DNA of 64,000 nt from Echinicola strongylocentroti. Lineage in GTDB: Bacteria > Bacteroidota > Bacteroidia > Cytophagales > Cyclobacteriaceae. The notes beneath the pieces were generated by a model. The model was not told the DNA's origin, did not search any database, and worked only from the letters and a program-made list of their open reading frames with translations. Location of the stretch: assembly GCF_003260975.1 (NCBI RefSeq), contig NZ_CP030041.1, forward strand, positions 372,001-436,000, read 5' to 3'. Positions 52,525 to 64,000 of the stretch are shown piece after piece. Each line of letters starts with the position of its first letter. The first letter of the stretch is position 1. The translations under genes were made by a program, and so were the position numbers.

Positions 52525-55500
52525 TCATTTTACTACAGTGAACATCCCTCGCTTTTGGCGGCTAATTTGATTCCCATTGATAGTATAATAATATTCCAAA
52601 AAATAGGTATAGGCATCATTGGCAGGCATTTCTCCATCTACACTCCCGTCCCACCCTTGGGATCCGGAATAAATCAGCTCTCCCCAGCGGTTGTATATTT
52701 TTAATGTAAATTCGACTGGACAGCTGGAAACAGGCCGATAAATTCTATTGACTCCCTCGCCGCTTGGGTCATAGCCCGTGGGCATTCTTACCTCTGGCGG
52801 CACTTCATGGAGCGACGCACTACCAAATCCAATACAGCCTCGATCGTCTTGGACGGTAACGGTGTACTCTCCTTTAGGAACTCCCGTGAGCTCTGCATTG
52901 GTATTTGCACCATAGTCCCAGGTAAACAGATAGGGACTTGTCCCTCCTGTAGGCACAGCAAGCAACTCTCCTCCTGATTCTCCCGGACAGCTCCTTCGAA
53001 GCACTTCTACTTCCACTTTTAACGGCGATGGCTTTGACACCTCGACTTCCATGTTGGTGTGGCAATCGTTGCTATCGAAAATAGTGAAATCATATTTTCC
53101 CGCCTCCAATGATTCCAGCCGTATTTCATCACCGGCAACCATGGCATTTTCACGGTCAATTCGATAAGGCGGCATACCTCCAATTGCCTTGATCGTCACT
53201 TCGGCATCTGCCGATTCATAGCAGCTTGTCCCTGGGTTTGACGTCACCTCAGCCCTTAGCTGGTCTGGCTCTCCCACCGGTAAATCATCATAAACGAGCT
53301 GGCACCCCAGCGCATCGGTGATGGTCACCTGATAGTTTCCCGGTTCCAGTCCTTCTGCTACAGGACTGTCCAATGCATCATCATGACGCCATGAATAGGA
53401 ATAAGGCCCTCTCCCGCCAGTTACTTCTACGCTTATTTCACCTGTGCTCCCTCCATGACAGCTGACATCCTGAATAGTCTCTACCACTGAAATGGCCGCT
53501 AGCATTTCAACTTCCAACACTTCAGAAACTACCCTGCACTGTGTAACCTCTTCATGAAAGGCCTCATACCAAATTTTCCTGTTGGTCGCAGAAGCGTTCC
53601 ACTTTACTTCCACTTCTTCCCCATTATTGGAGGAAATGATGTCGCCACCTTCTGTATGCCATTGGTACTGGTGTTTTTCCTCCGTATCCGTCACTTGATA
53701 ATGGGACGTAGATGGGGCATCAAAGCATATTTCTGCAGGTCCATCCGGCGCAGGTGGCATCTCCGGATCCCACACGGTCACTGCTTTTGTGATCGCAAGA
53801 CCTGGACATCCTTCTGCAGTAAAAGGCAACAGCGAAATAGCGGCGTTCTCGGCTACAAGATCCCAACGTACGGTAGCGGTATTCCCTTCTGACGCAATCA
53901 GTTCTCCCCCTTCCACCTCCCATTCGAAATGGTCAATATTCTCCATTTGTGACGCTTCATAAGTAATAGGCTCCATTCCTTCGCATACAAAATCCACTCC
54001 TTCTAGCGCCGCACTGGTCGCTATGACTTCTACCTCAAAACGAACCTCTTCAACATGGTCGCAAGTAGTCGGACCATCCGAGGCATAAATGGTCACCTGA
54101 TAGATCCCTGGCGATTCAAAAGTGTGCTGTATTGCTTCCCCGGACTTTGCGGCATCCGAGCCTTCTATATTCCAGGTAAAATAATCAAAAGCTGGATTAT
54201 CGGGGACAATCTCCCAAGTAAACTCTTCATTGAGACAAGTTACATTCTCTCCTATCACTTCAAAATCGTAATGCGTGTCAGTAGAAAAGGCTAAATTTTC
54301 CAGGTTGGCACCCACCGCATATCCATAGGACTCCAAATCCCCAAATCCATAAGCATAAGCGATAAATCCAGCGGGATTGGTCAAGCGATGTACTCCTCCC
54401 GAGACGCTAATCCTTGCATAAGAATAGTCACTATTTCCGGGCACGTGCTGAAATTCCCCGGCAATGGATTGTCCATCCAGTCTCGTATCACCGACAACGG
54501 AGGTTTTTACTGTGACATTAAGAAAATGGTGCGTGATCTGGACGATATCCATAGACTCAAACGTCACATCTTCCAAGAGACGTTCCGAGGGATTTAATGC
54601 CATCATAAATGGATCACCTAAAGCATAAAAAGGATCGCCTGATGTATTGCAGTTTCTACTTTTAGAAAATGCCGTCACCGAAATATCCTTGGAACCACGA
54701 ATGGTCGCCACCTCATCTGCCCCAACATCCATTGGGATCCACTCCCCGGCATCGATCACTCCCTCTACCTGGCCATTTACAGAAATTTCCGTCCCATCTT
54801 CTGCGGCCAGCACCTTTACCAGTTCACCCGATGAGCGGGTCTTGAGCGGAATATGGGTGTATTCCTTTCCCCAAGTACTCAATGGATACATCTGCTGGAA
54901 GAGATGGTCAGGAGCAGAGCCGCATTCACCTACGCCAGTCCACTTATTTCCTCCAAAAACAGCAATGTTTTTGCAATCCGTAGACTGCGAATCCCGGACC
55001 CTTACCCGGCTTCCTGTCAAGTCTCCTTTGGCTTTTAGCTGATAACTCTCCCCTGCATCTAGCAAAATATCAAAGGAGATGCCCCCAGGTTTTCCATCTA
55101 CTGTGCCCACCGAAGGGGTGATTTCCACTTTGGTATTATCCTCTACTCCTACCACCAAAAGCGTGCTTTCGTCATTGATATTCATCTCGACTCCCGGGGT
55201 GGTATTGGGCGTGATTTCGTAATGGGATGTAACAAGGTAATCTTTTCCCAAGGTTCTCTTTGGAAGCACCACCGTTCCATCTGCGCTTTTAAACCGCTCA
55301 TTAAATGCAAACACTGAAACCTTTCCCGTAGAACTAATGAAAATCCCTTTGTTTTCTTTCTGGCCAGAGTCTCGGTGTAACAAATCCAAGTCATACTCCG
55401 GTATCCGCATGGTGTAGCTTTCCCCCTTCTGCAAATCAAAAGAATAAGTAAGGCCGTCCGAAATGGCACTCATATCGATCGTGCCTTGGGCAGTCTCATT

Positions 55501-55665
55501 GGCAGAGATAACGATTACAGCCCTACCGTTTTGACCATCAGTATTATTGTCCATAAATCCCACCCAAAATTCTTTCCCTACAGTGGTGAGTTGCGCATGG
55601 GCAGAAATGATCGGCAACAGGAATATGCACAGAAAAAAGCAATAAGAACAAATTCTCGGTTTCAT
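52525..55665 (-). CDS. large type IX-secreted protein (IgGFc-binding-like start, SprB repeats, type B tail)
   Basis: A 1046-residue protein with signal peptide (ICSYCFFLCIFLLPIISAHA) and an IgGFc-binding-like N-terminal region (GKEFWVGFMDNNTDGQNGRA, VSVFAFNERF; to about 450). PKD/Ig-like domains (~470-730) follow, then SprB-type repeats (VSCHGGSTGEISVEVTGGRG, GNYQVTITDALGC). It ends with the gliding-motility C-terminal sorting tail (FTLKIYNRWGELIYSGSQGW). Probably displayed on the surface for adhesion or gliding. Single gene; its own promoter must lie in the repeat-rich space to the right. Confidence 0.88.
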   Translation of the reverse strand: MKPRICSYCFFLCIFLLPIISAHAQLTTVGKEFWVGFMDNNTDGQNGRAVIVISANETAQGTIDMSAISDGLTYSFDLQKGESYTMRIPEYDLDLLHRDSGQKENKGIFISSTGKVSVFAFNERFKSADGTVVLPKRTLGKDYLVTSHYEITPNTTPGVEMNINDESTLLVVGVEDNTKVEITPSVGTVDGKPGGISFDILLDAGESYQLKAKGDLTGSRVRVRDSQSTDCKNIAVFGGNKWTGVGECGSAPDHLFQQMYPLSTWGKEYTHIPLKTRSSGELVKVLAAEDGTEISVNGQVEGVIDAGEWIPMDVGADEVATIRGSKDISVTAFSKSRNCNTSGDPFYALGDPFMMALNPSERLLEDVTFESMDIVQITHHFLNVTVKTSVVGDTRLDGQSIAGEFQHVPGNSDYSYARISVSGGVHRLTNPAGFIAYAYGFGDLESYGYAVGANLENLAFSTDTHYDFEVIGENVTCLNEEFTWEIVPDNPAFDYFTWNIEGSDAAKSGEAIQHTFESPGIYQVTIYASDGPTTCDHVEEVRFEVEVIATSAALEGVDFVCEGMEPITYEASQMENIDHFEWEVEGGELIASEGNTATVRWDLVAENAAISLLPFTAEGCPGLAITKAVTVWDPEMPPAPDGPAEICFDAPSTSHYQVTDTEEKHQYQWHTEGGDIISSNNGEEVEVKWNASATNRKIWYEAFHEEVTQCRVVSEVLEVEMLAAISVVETIQDVSCHGGSTGEISVEVTGGRGPYSYSWRHDDALDSPVAEGLEPGNYQVTITDALGCQLVYDDLPVGEPDQLRAEVTSNPGTSCYESADAEVTIKAIGGMPPYRIDRENAMVAGDEIRLESLEAGKYDFTIFDSNDCHTNMEVEVSKPSPLKVEVEVLRRSCPGESGGELLAVPTGGTSPYLFTWDYGANTNAELTGVPKGEYTVTVQDDRGCIGFGSASLHEVPPEVRMPTGYDPSGEGVNRIYRPVSSCPVEFTLKIYNRWGELIYSGSQGWDGSVDGEMPANDAYTYFLEYYYTINGNQISRQKRGMFTVVK

Positions 55666-56871
55666 GCTGACAGGGACGTTGGTTAGGGTAAAAAAATCAC
55701 TTGTCTCATACAGGTCAATCTCAGATCAACTTTTAGCTTAGGCTATTTGATTTATTGTCAACCGAACGTGGGCTTTCAAGCCTCACATTTATAGAAAGAT
55801 AACTGAATTGCTTCTTGCCTCTTTACTTTTTGCTGGTATTTGATAATAAAAGGTATTTTTATTCAAATCCGTTTATGGCTTTTAGGTATATCTTCAAGGA
55901 TGCCAGTAATCACAGCAACAGTAAATAGGCGCTCACTGAAATCCCTGAAAAGCTTTATTTCATTCTGGGCGTTGTGCGCGTTACCTGAGAAATACAATCT
56001 ATTGGCAAGAAAGCCTATAATCACAATTGCTTTTATTAAACCCGAATTCTAAGACATCGAAAATGAGTAACGTAAAGTAGCTAACTAATTAGCCAACCAC
56101 ATTATTAGACACATAGAAAGGGAAACAATTTTCGTGTAGCTTAGGTATCATCCGTGCCGCTGGCACTCCCCCTTTGGTACATTAGGAATTGCACTCAAGT
56201 CGGGAATGGCTGAAAGAGCAAGGACATTAGTTGATGTGGTGATCAAGCAAGCCGTTGTGCCCCTCTGCTCAAGTTGGCTTAGGTAAGGTTAACGAATTTT
56301 ATGAGGCGGCAACTAAGCATTCTGTCTAATCCGCCTTTGACGGAGGCTGATATAGAAAGTGCAGGAGACAAACCTGCATCATAAGTTGTTACACAAGTAA
56401 GGGTTAGTCCCACAGGAACGATAGATATAAATGCTCTTGGAACATTTTAATCTAAATGCGTTTGTCTTGAGAAAAAAAGTTGACTAATGAAAAAATATTG
56501 AGTCAATTTTACCAGATACACACTAACTAAATGGCATTGAAACTGGGTTAAAACCAACCTATCCCTATTACTTCATTCGTGGTGACAGTTCTTAATTTCT
56601 TTTCAGTATTAATACAAGCTCTTTAAAACAATACAAAAAAAATATTTAACTCCTACAATAAGCCTTATCGAAACAATCTACTGATTAAACAAGCGTTTAA
56701 CTTATTTATAATTTCAAAGAAAGTCCATTTACCTTAATTAAAACACAATTAATCATTACGATAATTAACATTAAAACAATATTTACCCATTAACTTTACG
56801 AACTAAGCAGAAGAAGTTAGTGTTTCCTATTTGACAACGTTTATTTTGATCCAATTAACTGACCGAAGGGT
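55666..56871. repeat. repeat-rich region before the exporter gene
   Basis: Contains the ~140-bp repeat copy 5 (55880-56015: AAGGATGCCAGTAATCACAG, TTTATTTCATTCTGGGCG), a GTGCCGCTGGCACT palindrome near 56154, and ACACACTAACTAAATGGCAT near 56518, which also lies beside element copies 2 and 3. The last 250 bp are AT-rich and must hold the exporter promoter. No gene seen. Confidence 0.5.
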
Positions 56872-58110
56872 ATGAGCAAGAAGCAGTATTTTGTAGTTAT
56901 TTTGATTTTGGGTGCCTTGAGTACCATCAGCCCATTTTCCATTGACATGTATCTTCCTGGATTTCCTTCCATAGCGAAAAATCTGGGGACGAGCATTGCC
57001 AATGTACAGCTTTCGCTCACCAGTTATTTGGTTGGTATCGCCATCGGTCAGCTATTTTATGGCCCTTTACTGGATCGATTTGGAAGGAAAAAGCCACTTT
57101 ATATTGGTTTATTGATCTATGTACTCGCTTCAGTGGCCTGTGCCCTGAGCAACACGGTAGAAAACCTGATCTTGATGCGCTTTGTCCAAGCCATTGGCGG
57201 ATGTGCCGGAATGGTAGCAGCCCAAGCAATGGTAAGGGACATTTTCCCGGTCAATAAAACCGCACAGGCAATGGCGCTATTGATGCTGGTCATCGCCGTA
57301 TCACCGATGATCGCCCCTACTGTTGGGGGATTTGTAACGGCCCATTACGATTGGCACACTGTTTTTATGATTTTGGCAGGTATTACCGTCATGATCATAA
57401 TTGCTGCTTATTTCCTCCTTCCTGATGGGGCACAACCTGATCAAGAAGTATCACTAAAGCCGAAGCAGGTAGTCAAAAAATACGTAGAAGTAACTAAAAA
57501 CCGCCAGTTTTTGGTTTATATGCTAGTAGGTGGCGTGGCAGGCGCAGCACCATTTGCTTACATCTCAGGATCCGCAGATGTATTTATGAACATCTATGGA
57601 GTGACCGAACAGCAATATGGGTGGATCTTTGCGCTATTGGCCTTTTCTATGATTGGTTCTACACAGCTGAACCATATCCTGCTAAAGAAATTCACCAGTC
57701 AACAGATCATTAAGGTGGCATTGACTTATCAGACCATCATTGGTTTTGTGTTGATATTGGGTGTTTGGAATGGATGGTTAAACGTGTATACGCTGATTGG
57801 AATGATGTTTGTTTTTCTTACCGGCCATGGGTTGGCCAATCCCAACGCGGCGGCATTGACCTTGGCACCCTTCAGCAGGAATGCCGGAAGTGCGGCTGCC
57901 TTGATGGGCAGTGTACGAATGGCTATGGGCGGTTTAGTTTCAGGAGCAGTCAGCATCTTCCACAATGGCACCGCTAGCCCCATGGTCATCCTGATGACCT
58001 TCTGTTCGGTAGGTGGACTATTGACATTGGTCATTGATACCAATCAAAAAAGAGTAGAAAAAAAGCGTAAAGCCGTGGAGGAAGAAAAACAACACTCCAT
58101 GGCCGTATAA
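56872..58110 (+). CDS. Bcr/CflA-family multidrug efflux MFS transporter
   Basis: A 412-residue major-facilitator protein with twelve hydrophobic segments. Signature regions are STISPFSIDMYLPGFPSIAK, G-Q-L-F-Y-G-P-L-L-D-R-F-G-R-K-K (motif A) and R-F-V-Q-A-I-G-G-C-A-G-M. The S-x-D-M-Y-L-P start is diagnostic of Bcr/CflA, which export drugs such as bicyclomycin or chloramphenicol; the actual substrate is unknown. Followed by a strong terminator. Confidence 0.92.
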   Translation: MSKKQYFVVILILGALSTISPFSIDMYLPGFPSIAKNLGTSIANVQLSLTSYLVGIAIGQLFYGPLLDRFGRKKPLYIGLLIYVLASVACALSNTVENLILMRFVQAIGGCAGMVAAQAMVRDIFPVNKTAQAMALLMLVIAVSPMIAPTVGGFVTAHYDWHTVFMILAGITVMIIIAAYFLLPDGAQPDQEVSLKPKQVVKKYVEVTKNRQFLVYMLVGGVAGAAPFAYISGSADVFMNIYGVTEQQYGWIFALLAFSMIGSTQLNHILLKKFTSQQIIKVALTYQTIIGFVLILGVWNGWLNVYTLIGMMFVFLTGHGLANPNAAALTLAPFSRNAGSAAALMGSVRMAMGGLVSGAVSIFHNGTASPMVILMTFCSVGGLLTLVIDTNQKRVEKKRKAVEEEKQHSMAV

Positions 58111-58151
58111 CGTTATAAATATAGTTGATTAACAGCCGGTTTATTTTCAAG

Positions 58152-58189
58152 AAGCCGTTGGTTTGGTGCACAAATCAACGGCTTTTTTA
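58152..58189 (+). terminator. terminator after the exporter gene
   Basis: AAGCCGTTG, spacer, CAACGGCTTTTTTA. Confidence 0.9.
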
Positions 58190-59102
58190 TTGGCAGTTGA
58201 TTGGTACACACTCCTTTCTGGTATAGGAAATCCTTTATTCCACTCTTAGATCAAGTTCACCATGGGCATTGCCCATGACTAAGGATGTTAGGCACTTTCA
58301 GGGCATTCTTTATGCTACTTGGCTTTTTCAATTAAACCCGGTTTAAATACCGTTTAGTTAAGGGCATTTCCTCCTTTTCATATACCTAAAAGTCTTTTTT
58401 TTGATTGACTTTGGCTGGGGAAACCTGATCATCTTGGTGGATTTTATCCTTTTCATTTTTTCCATTGATGAAAAAAGAAAGAAAAAAATCTAGGCCGGTG
58501 GTATGCCTTTTAAAATGGAACATGGATTTACCCTGCGACCGAGATCCGTCACCCATTTTAATTTCCACCCGATGGCTACGGCCTAAAAGTGAGTGGGTCT
58601 CGCTGTTCCACGACGCGAGCCAACTCACTTTCTTAACGGCCTCCACCATCGGATGGAAAACAGGCATACCAAGGGCCGTAATAAGGAAGCGATACCTTTT
58701 TTGGCTCAGGGGGGCTTATAGTTCTCGCTCAACTTGGTTACTTAAGAAAATATACCACTACATGGAATAATGATGATAATTTATCCATAAGAAACTTATT
58801 AATCGGATCCGCCTTGCAGGTATTGGGCGTTAAGAAATTAAAAAGCGGGTGGGCAAAAAGGCAGGCTTGTTTGACGAAATACTAGTCAAAAAGAATGTTG
58901 GCTGCTAGAAAAGGAGGAGTTTGCCTGCATGAGGGGAGGTTTTAATTTTAGGCCAATAGATGCACAGCGGCGGGGTTTTTTGGTTACTTTTTTGACCTGA
59001 AGCAAAAAAGTGACAAAGGTAAAGAGATGAAAACCATCTTGGAATTTAGCAGAAAAATAATAGAACCAATATTTCCAAATACACACTAACTAAACGGCAT
59101 TA
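58190..59102. repeat. non-coding region with short repeats
   Basis: Includes GCCCATGACTAAGGATGTTA, which resembles 50381-50400, and hairpins of the T-rich/A-rich kind near 58449 and 58981. ACACACTAACTAAACGGCAT lies directly before the element at 59103. No gene credible. Confidence 0.45.
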
Positions 59103-61087
<1,985 letters not shown>

Positions 61088-61109
61088 TTTCACCTTATCA
61101 ATCCATTAA

Positions 61110-61157
61110 CTGATCCCTTTTTGAATGGTTTTAGAGTGTTCAAAAAGGGATTTTTTA
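61110..61157 (+). terminator. terminator after the ABC-F gene
   Basis: ATCCCTTTTTGAA, spacer, TTCAAAAAGGGATTTTTT. Confidence 0.9.
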
Positions 61158-61169
61158 GCTCCAAGGAAT

Positions 61170-62351
61170 ATGACCAAGTATCCGAAAATCACCCTCAAAA
61201 AGGGTAAAGAGATCTCCTTAAAAAGGCGTCACCACTGGGTGTTTTCAGGCGCTATCGCCAATGCTGCTTCAGACCTCCAAAATGGCCAACTTGTAAGCGT
61301 GTACAGCCATCGCGATGAGTTTCTGGGAACCGGTCATTACCAAAAAGGATCCATCACGGTAAGAATAATCAGTTTTGAACCAAGGGAAATCGATGCTTCT
61401 TTTTGGCAAGAGAAACTCCACGATGCCTATCAGATGCGTAACAATATCGGACTGACCGATAGTCAACATACTAATGTCTACCGGCTGATCCACGGAGAAG
61501 GGGACCAACTCCCCGGATTGATCATTGACCATTATAATGGCACCGCTGTCATACAAGCCCACAGCCTAGGCATGTACCAGCATCGAGAGGAAATCTCCAG
61601 AGCCCTTCAGTCGGTTTACGGAGAAAAGCTGAAAGCCGTGTACGATAAAAGTGCGGAAACACTGAAAGGACAGGCCAATATCGAAAACCAGTTCCTCTAC
61701 GGGGAGCCCGCTACCAATATTGTCTTGGAGAATGATTGTACGTATGAGATTGATTGGGAAAAGGGCCAAAAGACCGGTTTTTTCATTGACCAACGGGAAA
61801 ACAGGAAACTTCTCGGGAAATATAGCCAAGGCAAAAAGGTGCTGAATACCTTTTGTTATTCCGGTGGTTTTTCCATCGCTGCACTGGAAGCAGGTGCCTC
61901 AGAAGTACATTCGGTGGACATTTCTGCCAAAGCCATCGAGCTGACCGAAAAGAACTTGAAGCTCAATTCCCAGTTTCAAGGAAAACATGCCTCCAAGGTG
62001 GCGGACGTGGTAAAGTATATTCGTGAAATAGAGCAGGATTATGACGTCATTGTGCTGGATCCTCCGGCATTTGCCAAGAACATGAAGGCGCGTCACAATG
62101 CCGTCCAAGCCTACAAAAGACTGAATGCAGAAGCACTCAAGCATATAAAGCCGGGCGGCATCCTCTTCACCTTTAGCTGCTCCCAGGTGGTGGACAAGCA
62201 GCTTTTTGCGCATACCATCACTGCTGCGGCCATCGAAGTAGGCAGAAACGTCCGCATCCTCCAGCAACTCACCCAGCCTGCCGATCACCCGATCAATGCA
62301 TTCCATACAGAAACGGAATACCTGAAAGGGCTAGTGCTGTATGTAGAGTAG
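61170..62351 (+). CDS. class I SAM-dependent rRNA methyltransferase (RlmI-like)
   Basis: From ATG 61170, with AAGGA just before it, 393 residues: an N-terminal PUA-like domain (ISLKRRHHWVFSGAIANAAS) and a C-terminal Rossmann methyltransferase with F-C-Y-S-G-G-F-S (SAM motif I), LDPPAFAKN (substrate motif IV) and TFSCSQ. Closest in plan to RlmI, which makes 5-methylcytosine 1962 in 23S rRNA. The ATG at 61125 would place the start inside the terminator stem. Confidence 0.87.
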   Translation: MTKYPKITLKKGKEISLKRRHHWVFSGAIANAASDLQNGQLVSVYSHRDEFLGTGHYQKGSITVRIISFEPREIDASFWQEKLHDAYQMRNNIGLTDSQHTNVYRLIHGEGDQLPGLIIDHYNGTAVIQAHSLGMYQHREEISRALQSVYGEKLKAVYDKSAETLKGQANIENQFLYGEPATNIVLENDCTYEIDWEKGQKTGFFIDQRENRKLLGKYSQGKKVLNTFCYSGGFSIAALEAGASEVHSVDISAKAIELTEKNLKLNSQFQGKHASKVADVVKYIREIEQDYDVIVLDPPAFAKNMKARHNAVQAYKRLNAEALKHIKPGGILFTFSCSQVVDKQLFAHTITAAAIEVGRNVRILQQLTQPADHPINAFHTETEYLKGLVLYVE

Positions 62352-62479
62352 AGGTTTGTGGTTGGAAGGTTCTAAGGTTGGAGGGTTTGTGGAGTTCGTT
62401 GGTGGTTTGGGATGCCTGTCCTGAGCATGGAGCGAACGATGTAGGCCCGAACCGGAATGATGAGGATGAGGTTCCCCCA

Positions 62480-63346
62480 TCACTTCACGTCGATATTATA
62501 CACAAAAGCCCGGTACTTCAGCAAAGCCACGAATACGGCTCCCCCCACTGCATTACCAAATAATGCAAAAACCTGGAAGTTCAGGTACCTACCAAAGGTG
62601 ATATTGGGAGAACTTACCAACCCGGCGAAGACCTCGACATTTCCCACAATACTGTGATGCAAACCTGTAAAGGCCATCATGGAGGTAATGATAAAGATGA
62701 TCACAATCCTGCTCAAGGTATCCCGAGAGGAAGACAAAAGCCAAGACAGTAGCCCCATTAGCCAACCCGCCAGCATGGCGCTGCTAAAGATCACCAAACT
62801 GGAAAAATCAGTAGCATGAAGGGCTATTTTTTCCACCACTATCATGTCAAATATGCCCAGCCGAGGCCCGATCCACAATAACAGCGAAGCGATCAGCATG
62901 CCACCAATAATATTTCCGGCAATCACCAAGCCCCATATTTTCAACAAACTGGAAACACTTCGTTTTTTATTGAGCACGGGCAAGGTCAACAAGGAAGTCT
63001 GTTCCGTAAAAAGAATGGACTGCCCAAGAATAACCATGATAAACCCCACTGGATATACCAATGCCGTCAACTTATAGCTGACGTCTTCACCAAGGAATTT
63101 GGAAAAGTAAGCGTATACAGCACAAATCAATAAGTAACTAAAACCTATCTCCAACCCCGCAGTCAAAGAACTGAGCAGCAGACTACTAGACTTTTTATCA
63201 TAAGTTTCCAGCCCTTCAGTGATCTGTTCTTTAAGAATTTCTCCATGAGACTTCGTGCCGTCATTGGAAAGGGATTTGGATTTTTTTAGCTCAGAATCAA
63301 TGCTCTTCTGTCTTTTTGCTTCTTCTCTATCGTGCTTATCTGCCAT
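62480..63346 (-). CDS. formate/nitrite transporter-family channel
   Basis: A 288-residue protein with a charged N-terminal ~50 residues and six membrane segments of the FNT fold (AGLEIGFSYLLICAVYAYFS, YPVGFIMVILGQSILFTEQT, LKIWGLVIAGNIIGGMLIAS, FTGLHHSIVGNVEVFAGLVS). The L-x-x-x-G-N-x-x-G and H-x-x-V-G-N patterns support the family. It resembles the YfdC-type branch whose substrate is unclear. Confidence 0.87.
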   Translation of the reverse strand: MADKHDREEAKRQKSIDSELKKSKSLSNDGTKSHGEILKEQITEGLETYDKKSSSLLLSSLTAGLEIGFSYLLICAVYAYFSKFLGEDVSYKLTALVYPVGFIMVILGQSILFTEQTSLLTLPVLNKKRSVSSLLKIWGLVIAGNIIGGMLIASLLLWIGPRLGIFDMIVVEKIALHATDFSSLVIFSSAMLAGWLMGLLSWLLSSSRDTLSRIVIIFIITSMMAFTGLHHSIVGNVEVFAGLVSSPNITFGRYLNFQVFALFGNAVGGAVFVALLKYRAFVYNIDVK

Positions 63347-63865
63347 GGATGTTCCGCTTTAAAACCTCAATAACGTACAAAATCCGTTTCTTTCATAGTT
63401 TGGGGATTGTAAAATTTTAGGATTGGAAGGTTAATAACATTCTTCTCCCTCGCAAGGAAGTCACGTTAGTGGGCTGCCCAGAGAATGGCCAATCCCCATC
63501 AGAAACGAGCCTTGCATAAACCAGGTTAAAGCATTCATAAAACGACCATACGAATTGATAATTCCGAGGAAAAATGCTGAGGATATGCCTTCCCTTAAAA
63601 ACGAAAATTTTGAAAGGCAATTAATTCATCGTACGTGCTCCCCAATAAATTGACTTTCTCTGCGCTACTTATTTCCAATTTCTCGAACTCTGGCTAAATC
63701 AAATAAGCCATTAACCTCTACCCCGCCAATCTAATATCCCTATTTACTTTTGATCGTAAAAATTACCAAAAATTTGGATAAATCAACAATTTACCCAGAC
63801 AAAAACATTAATAACTTTTAATTTAAAATAAAAATATTACATTGTTTAAAATAGCACAATTTACT
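63347..63865. other. intergenic stretch before the hydrogenase gene
   Basis: The last ~130 bp are very AT-rich (promoter candidate TTTACTTTTGATCG near 63744). No repeat family or gene recognised. Confidence 0.4.
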
Positions 63866-64000
63866 ATGGCGAATGTTTTATGGTTACAAGGAGGGGCATG
63901 TAGTGGAAACACCATGTCGTTTCTTAATGCGGAAGAACCCACCGTTGTTGAACTCATTACTGATTTTGGTCTTAATATACTTTGGCATCCCACTACGGGA
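63866..64000 (+). CDS. [NiFe]-hydrogenase small subunit, N-terminal part
   Basis: Only 45 codons before the right edge. ATG is followed by ANVLWLQGGACSGNTMSFLN, then AEEPTVVELITDFGLNILWH. C-S-G-N-T carries a cysteine of the proximal iron-sulfur cluster. There is no twin-arginine signal; the protein starts directly at the catalytic domain, as in cytoplasmic group 2 (HupS/Huc-like) enzymes. The rest of the operon lies outside the window. Confidence 0.87.
   Translation, partial: MANVLWLQGGACSGNTMSFLNAEEPTVVELITDFGLNILWHPTTG

Overview
The window looks like a chromosome segment of a gliding-type Bacteroidota, most likely order Cytophagales and perhaps a Cyclobacteriaceae member near Echinicola. 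The lineage call is inference. It rests on a SusC/RagA receptor start, type IX secretion sorting tails (both type A and type B), a GSCFA protein, large DUF6443-type Rhs proteins, and promoters of the Bacteroidota TAnnTTTG kind rather than strong Shine-Dalgarno sites.

Bases 1-1450 hold the start of a SusC-type receptor facing left and a LacI-family regulator facing right, with two identical palindromic operators between them. Bases 1450-11400 are an accessory zone, nearly all on the minus strand. It holds five toxin-antitoxin pairs, four of them consecutive. Each pair sits between constant flanks: the 3' end of a tyrosine recombinase plus a shared leader on one side, and a conserved ~100-bp repeat on the other. 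Three of the five toxins are frameshifted while all five antitoxins are intact. The same zone holds displaced Rhs core and C-terminal fragments with small membrane proteins that look like immunity genes. They lie downstream of an intact Rhs gene (11407-16236) that has its own candidate immunity gene.

Bases 16233-26336 continue on the minus strand: a small secreted protein, a second Rhs-like gene whose signal peptide is split off by a frameshift, a coiled-coil/beta-barrel protein, and four paralogous secreted fibre-like proteins with VGIGT motifs and a shared C-terminal motif. I infer that 26336 to about 11100 is a surface-protein/polymorphic-toxin locus, with its used or silent tips piled up downstream.

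From 26.9 kb onward the genes are mostly ordinary chromosomal ones: PASTA protein, type IX cargo, rhodanese, Ada-like regulator/methyltransferase, Gfo/Idh/MocA oxidoreductase, TruC-like pseudouridine synthase, M28 peptidase, GlsB, GIN/TM2/DUF2752 cluster, GSCFA, TyrS, TetR, SDR, BrkB, acyltransferase/patatin/metallo-hydrolase cluster, AccA, DUF502, tRNA-Asp, IlvA, a 1046-residue type IX protein, Bcr/CflA exporter, ABC-F, RlmI-like methyltransferase, FNT channel, and the start of a [NiFe]-hydrogenase small subunit lacking a Tat signal. Intergenic spaces in this half are rich in repeats, notably a ~188-bp element with terminal inverted repeats (MITE-like, three full copies and several single ends), a ~140-bp palindromic family (five copies), and a two-copy ~170-bp family. 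Two intact tRNA-Asp genes alternate with two degenerate tRNA-like copies in an exact 180-bp tandem duplication.
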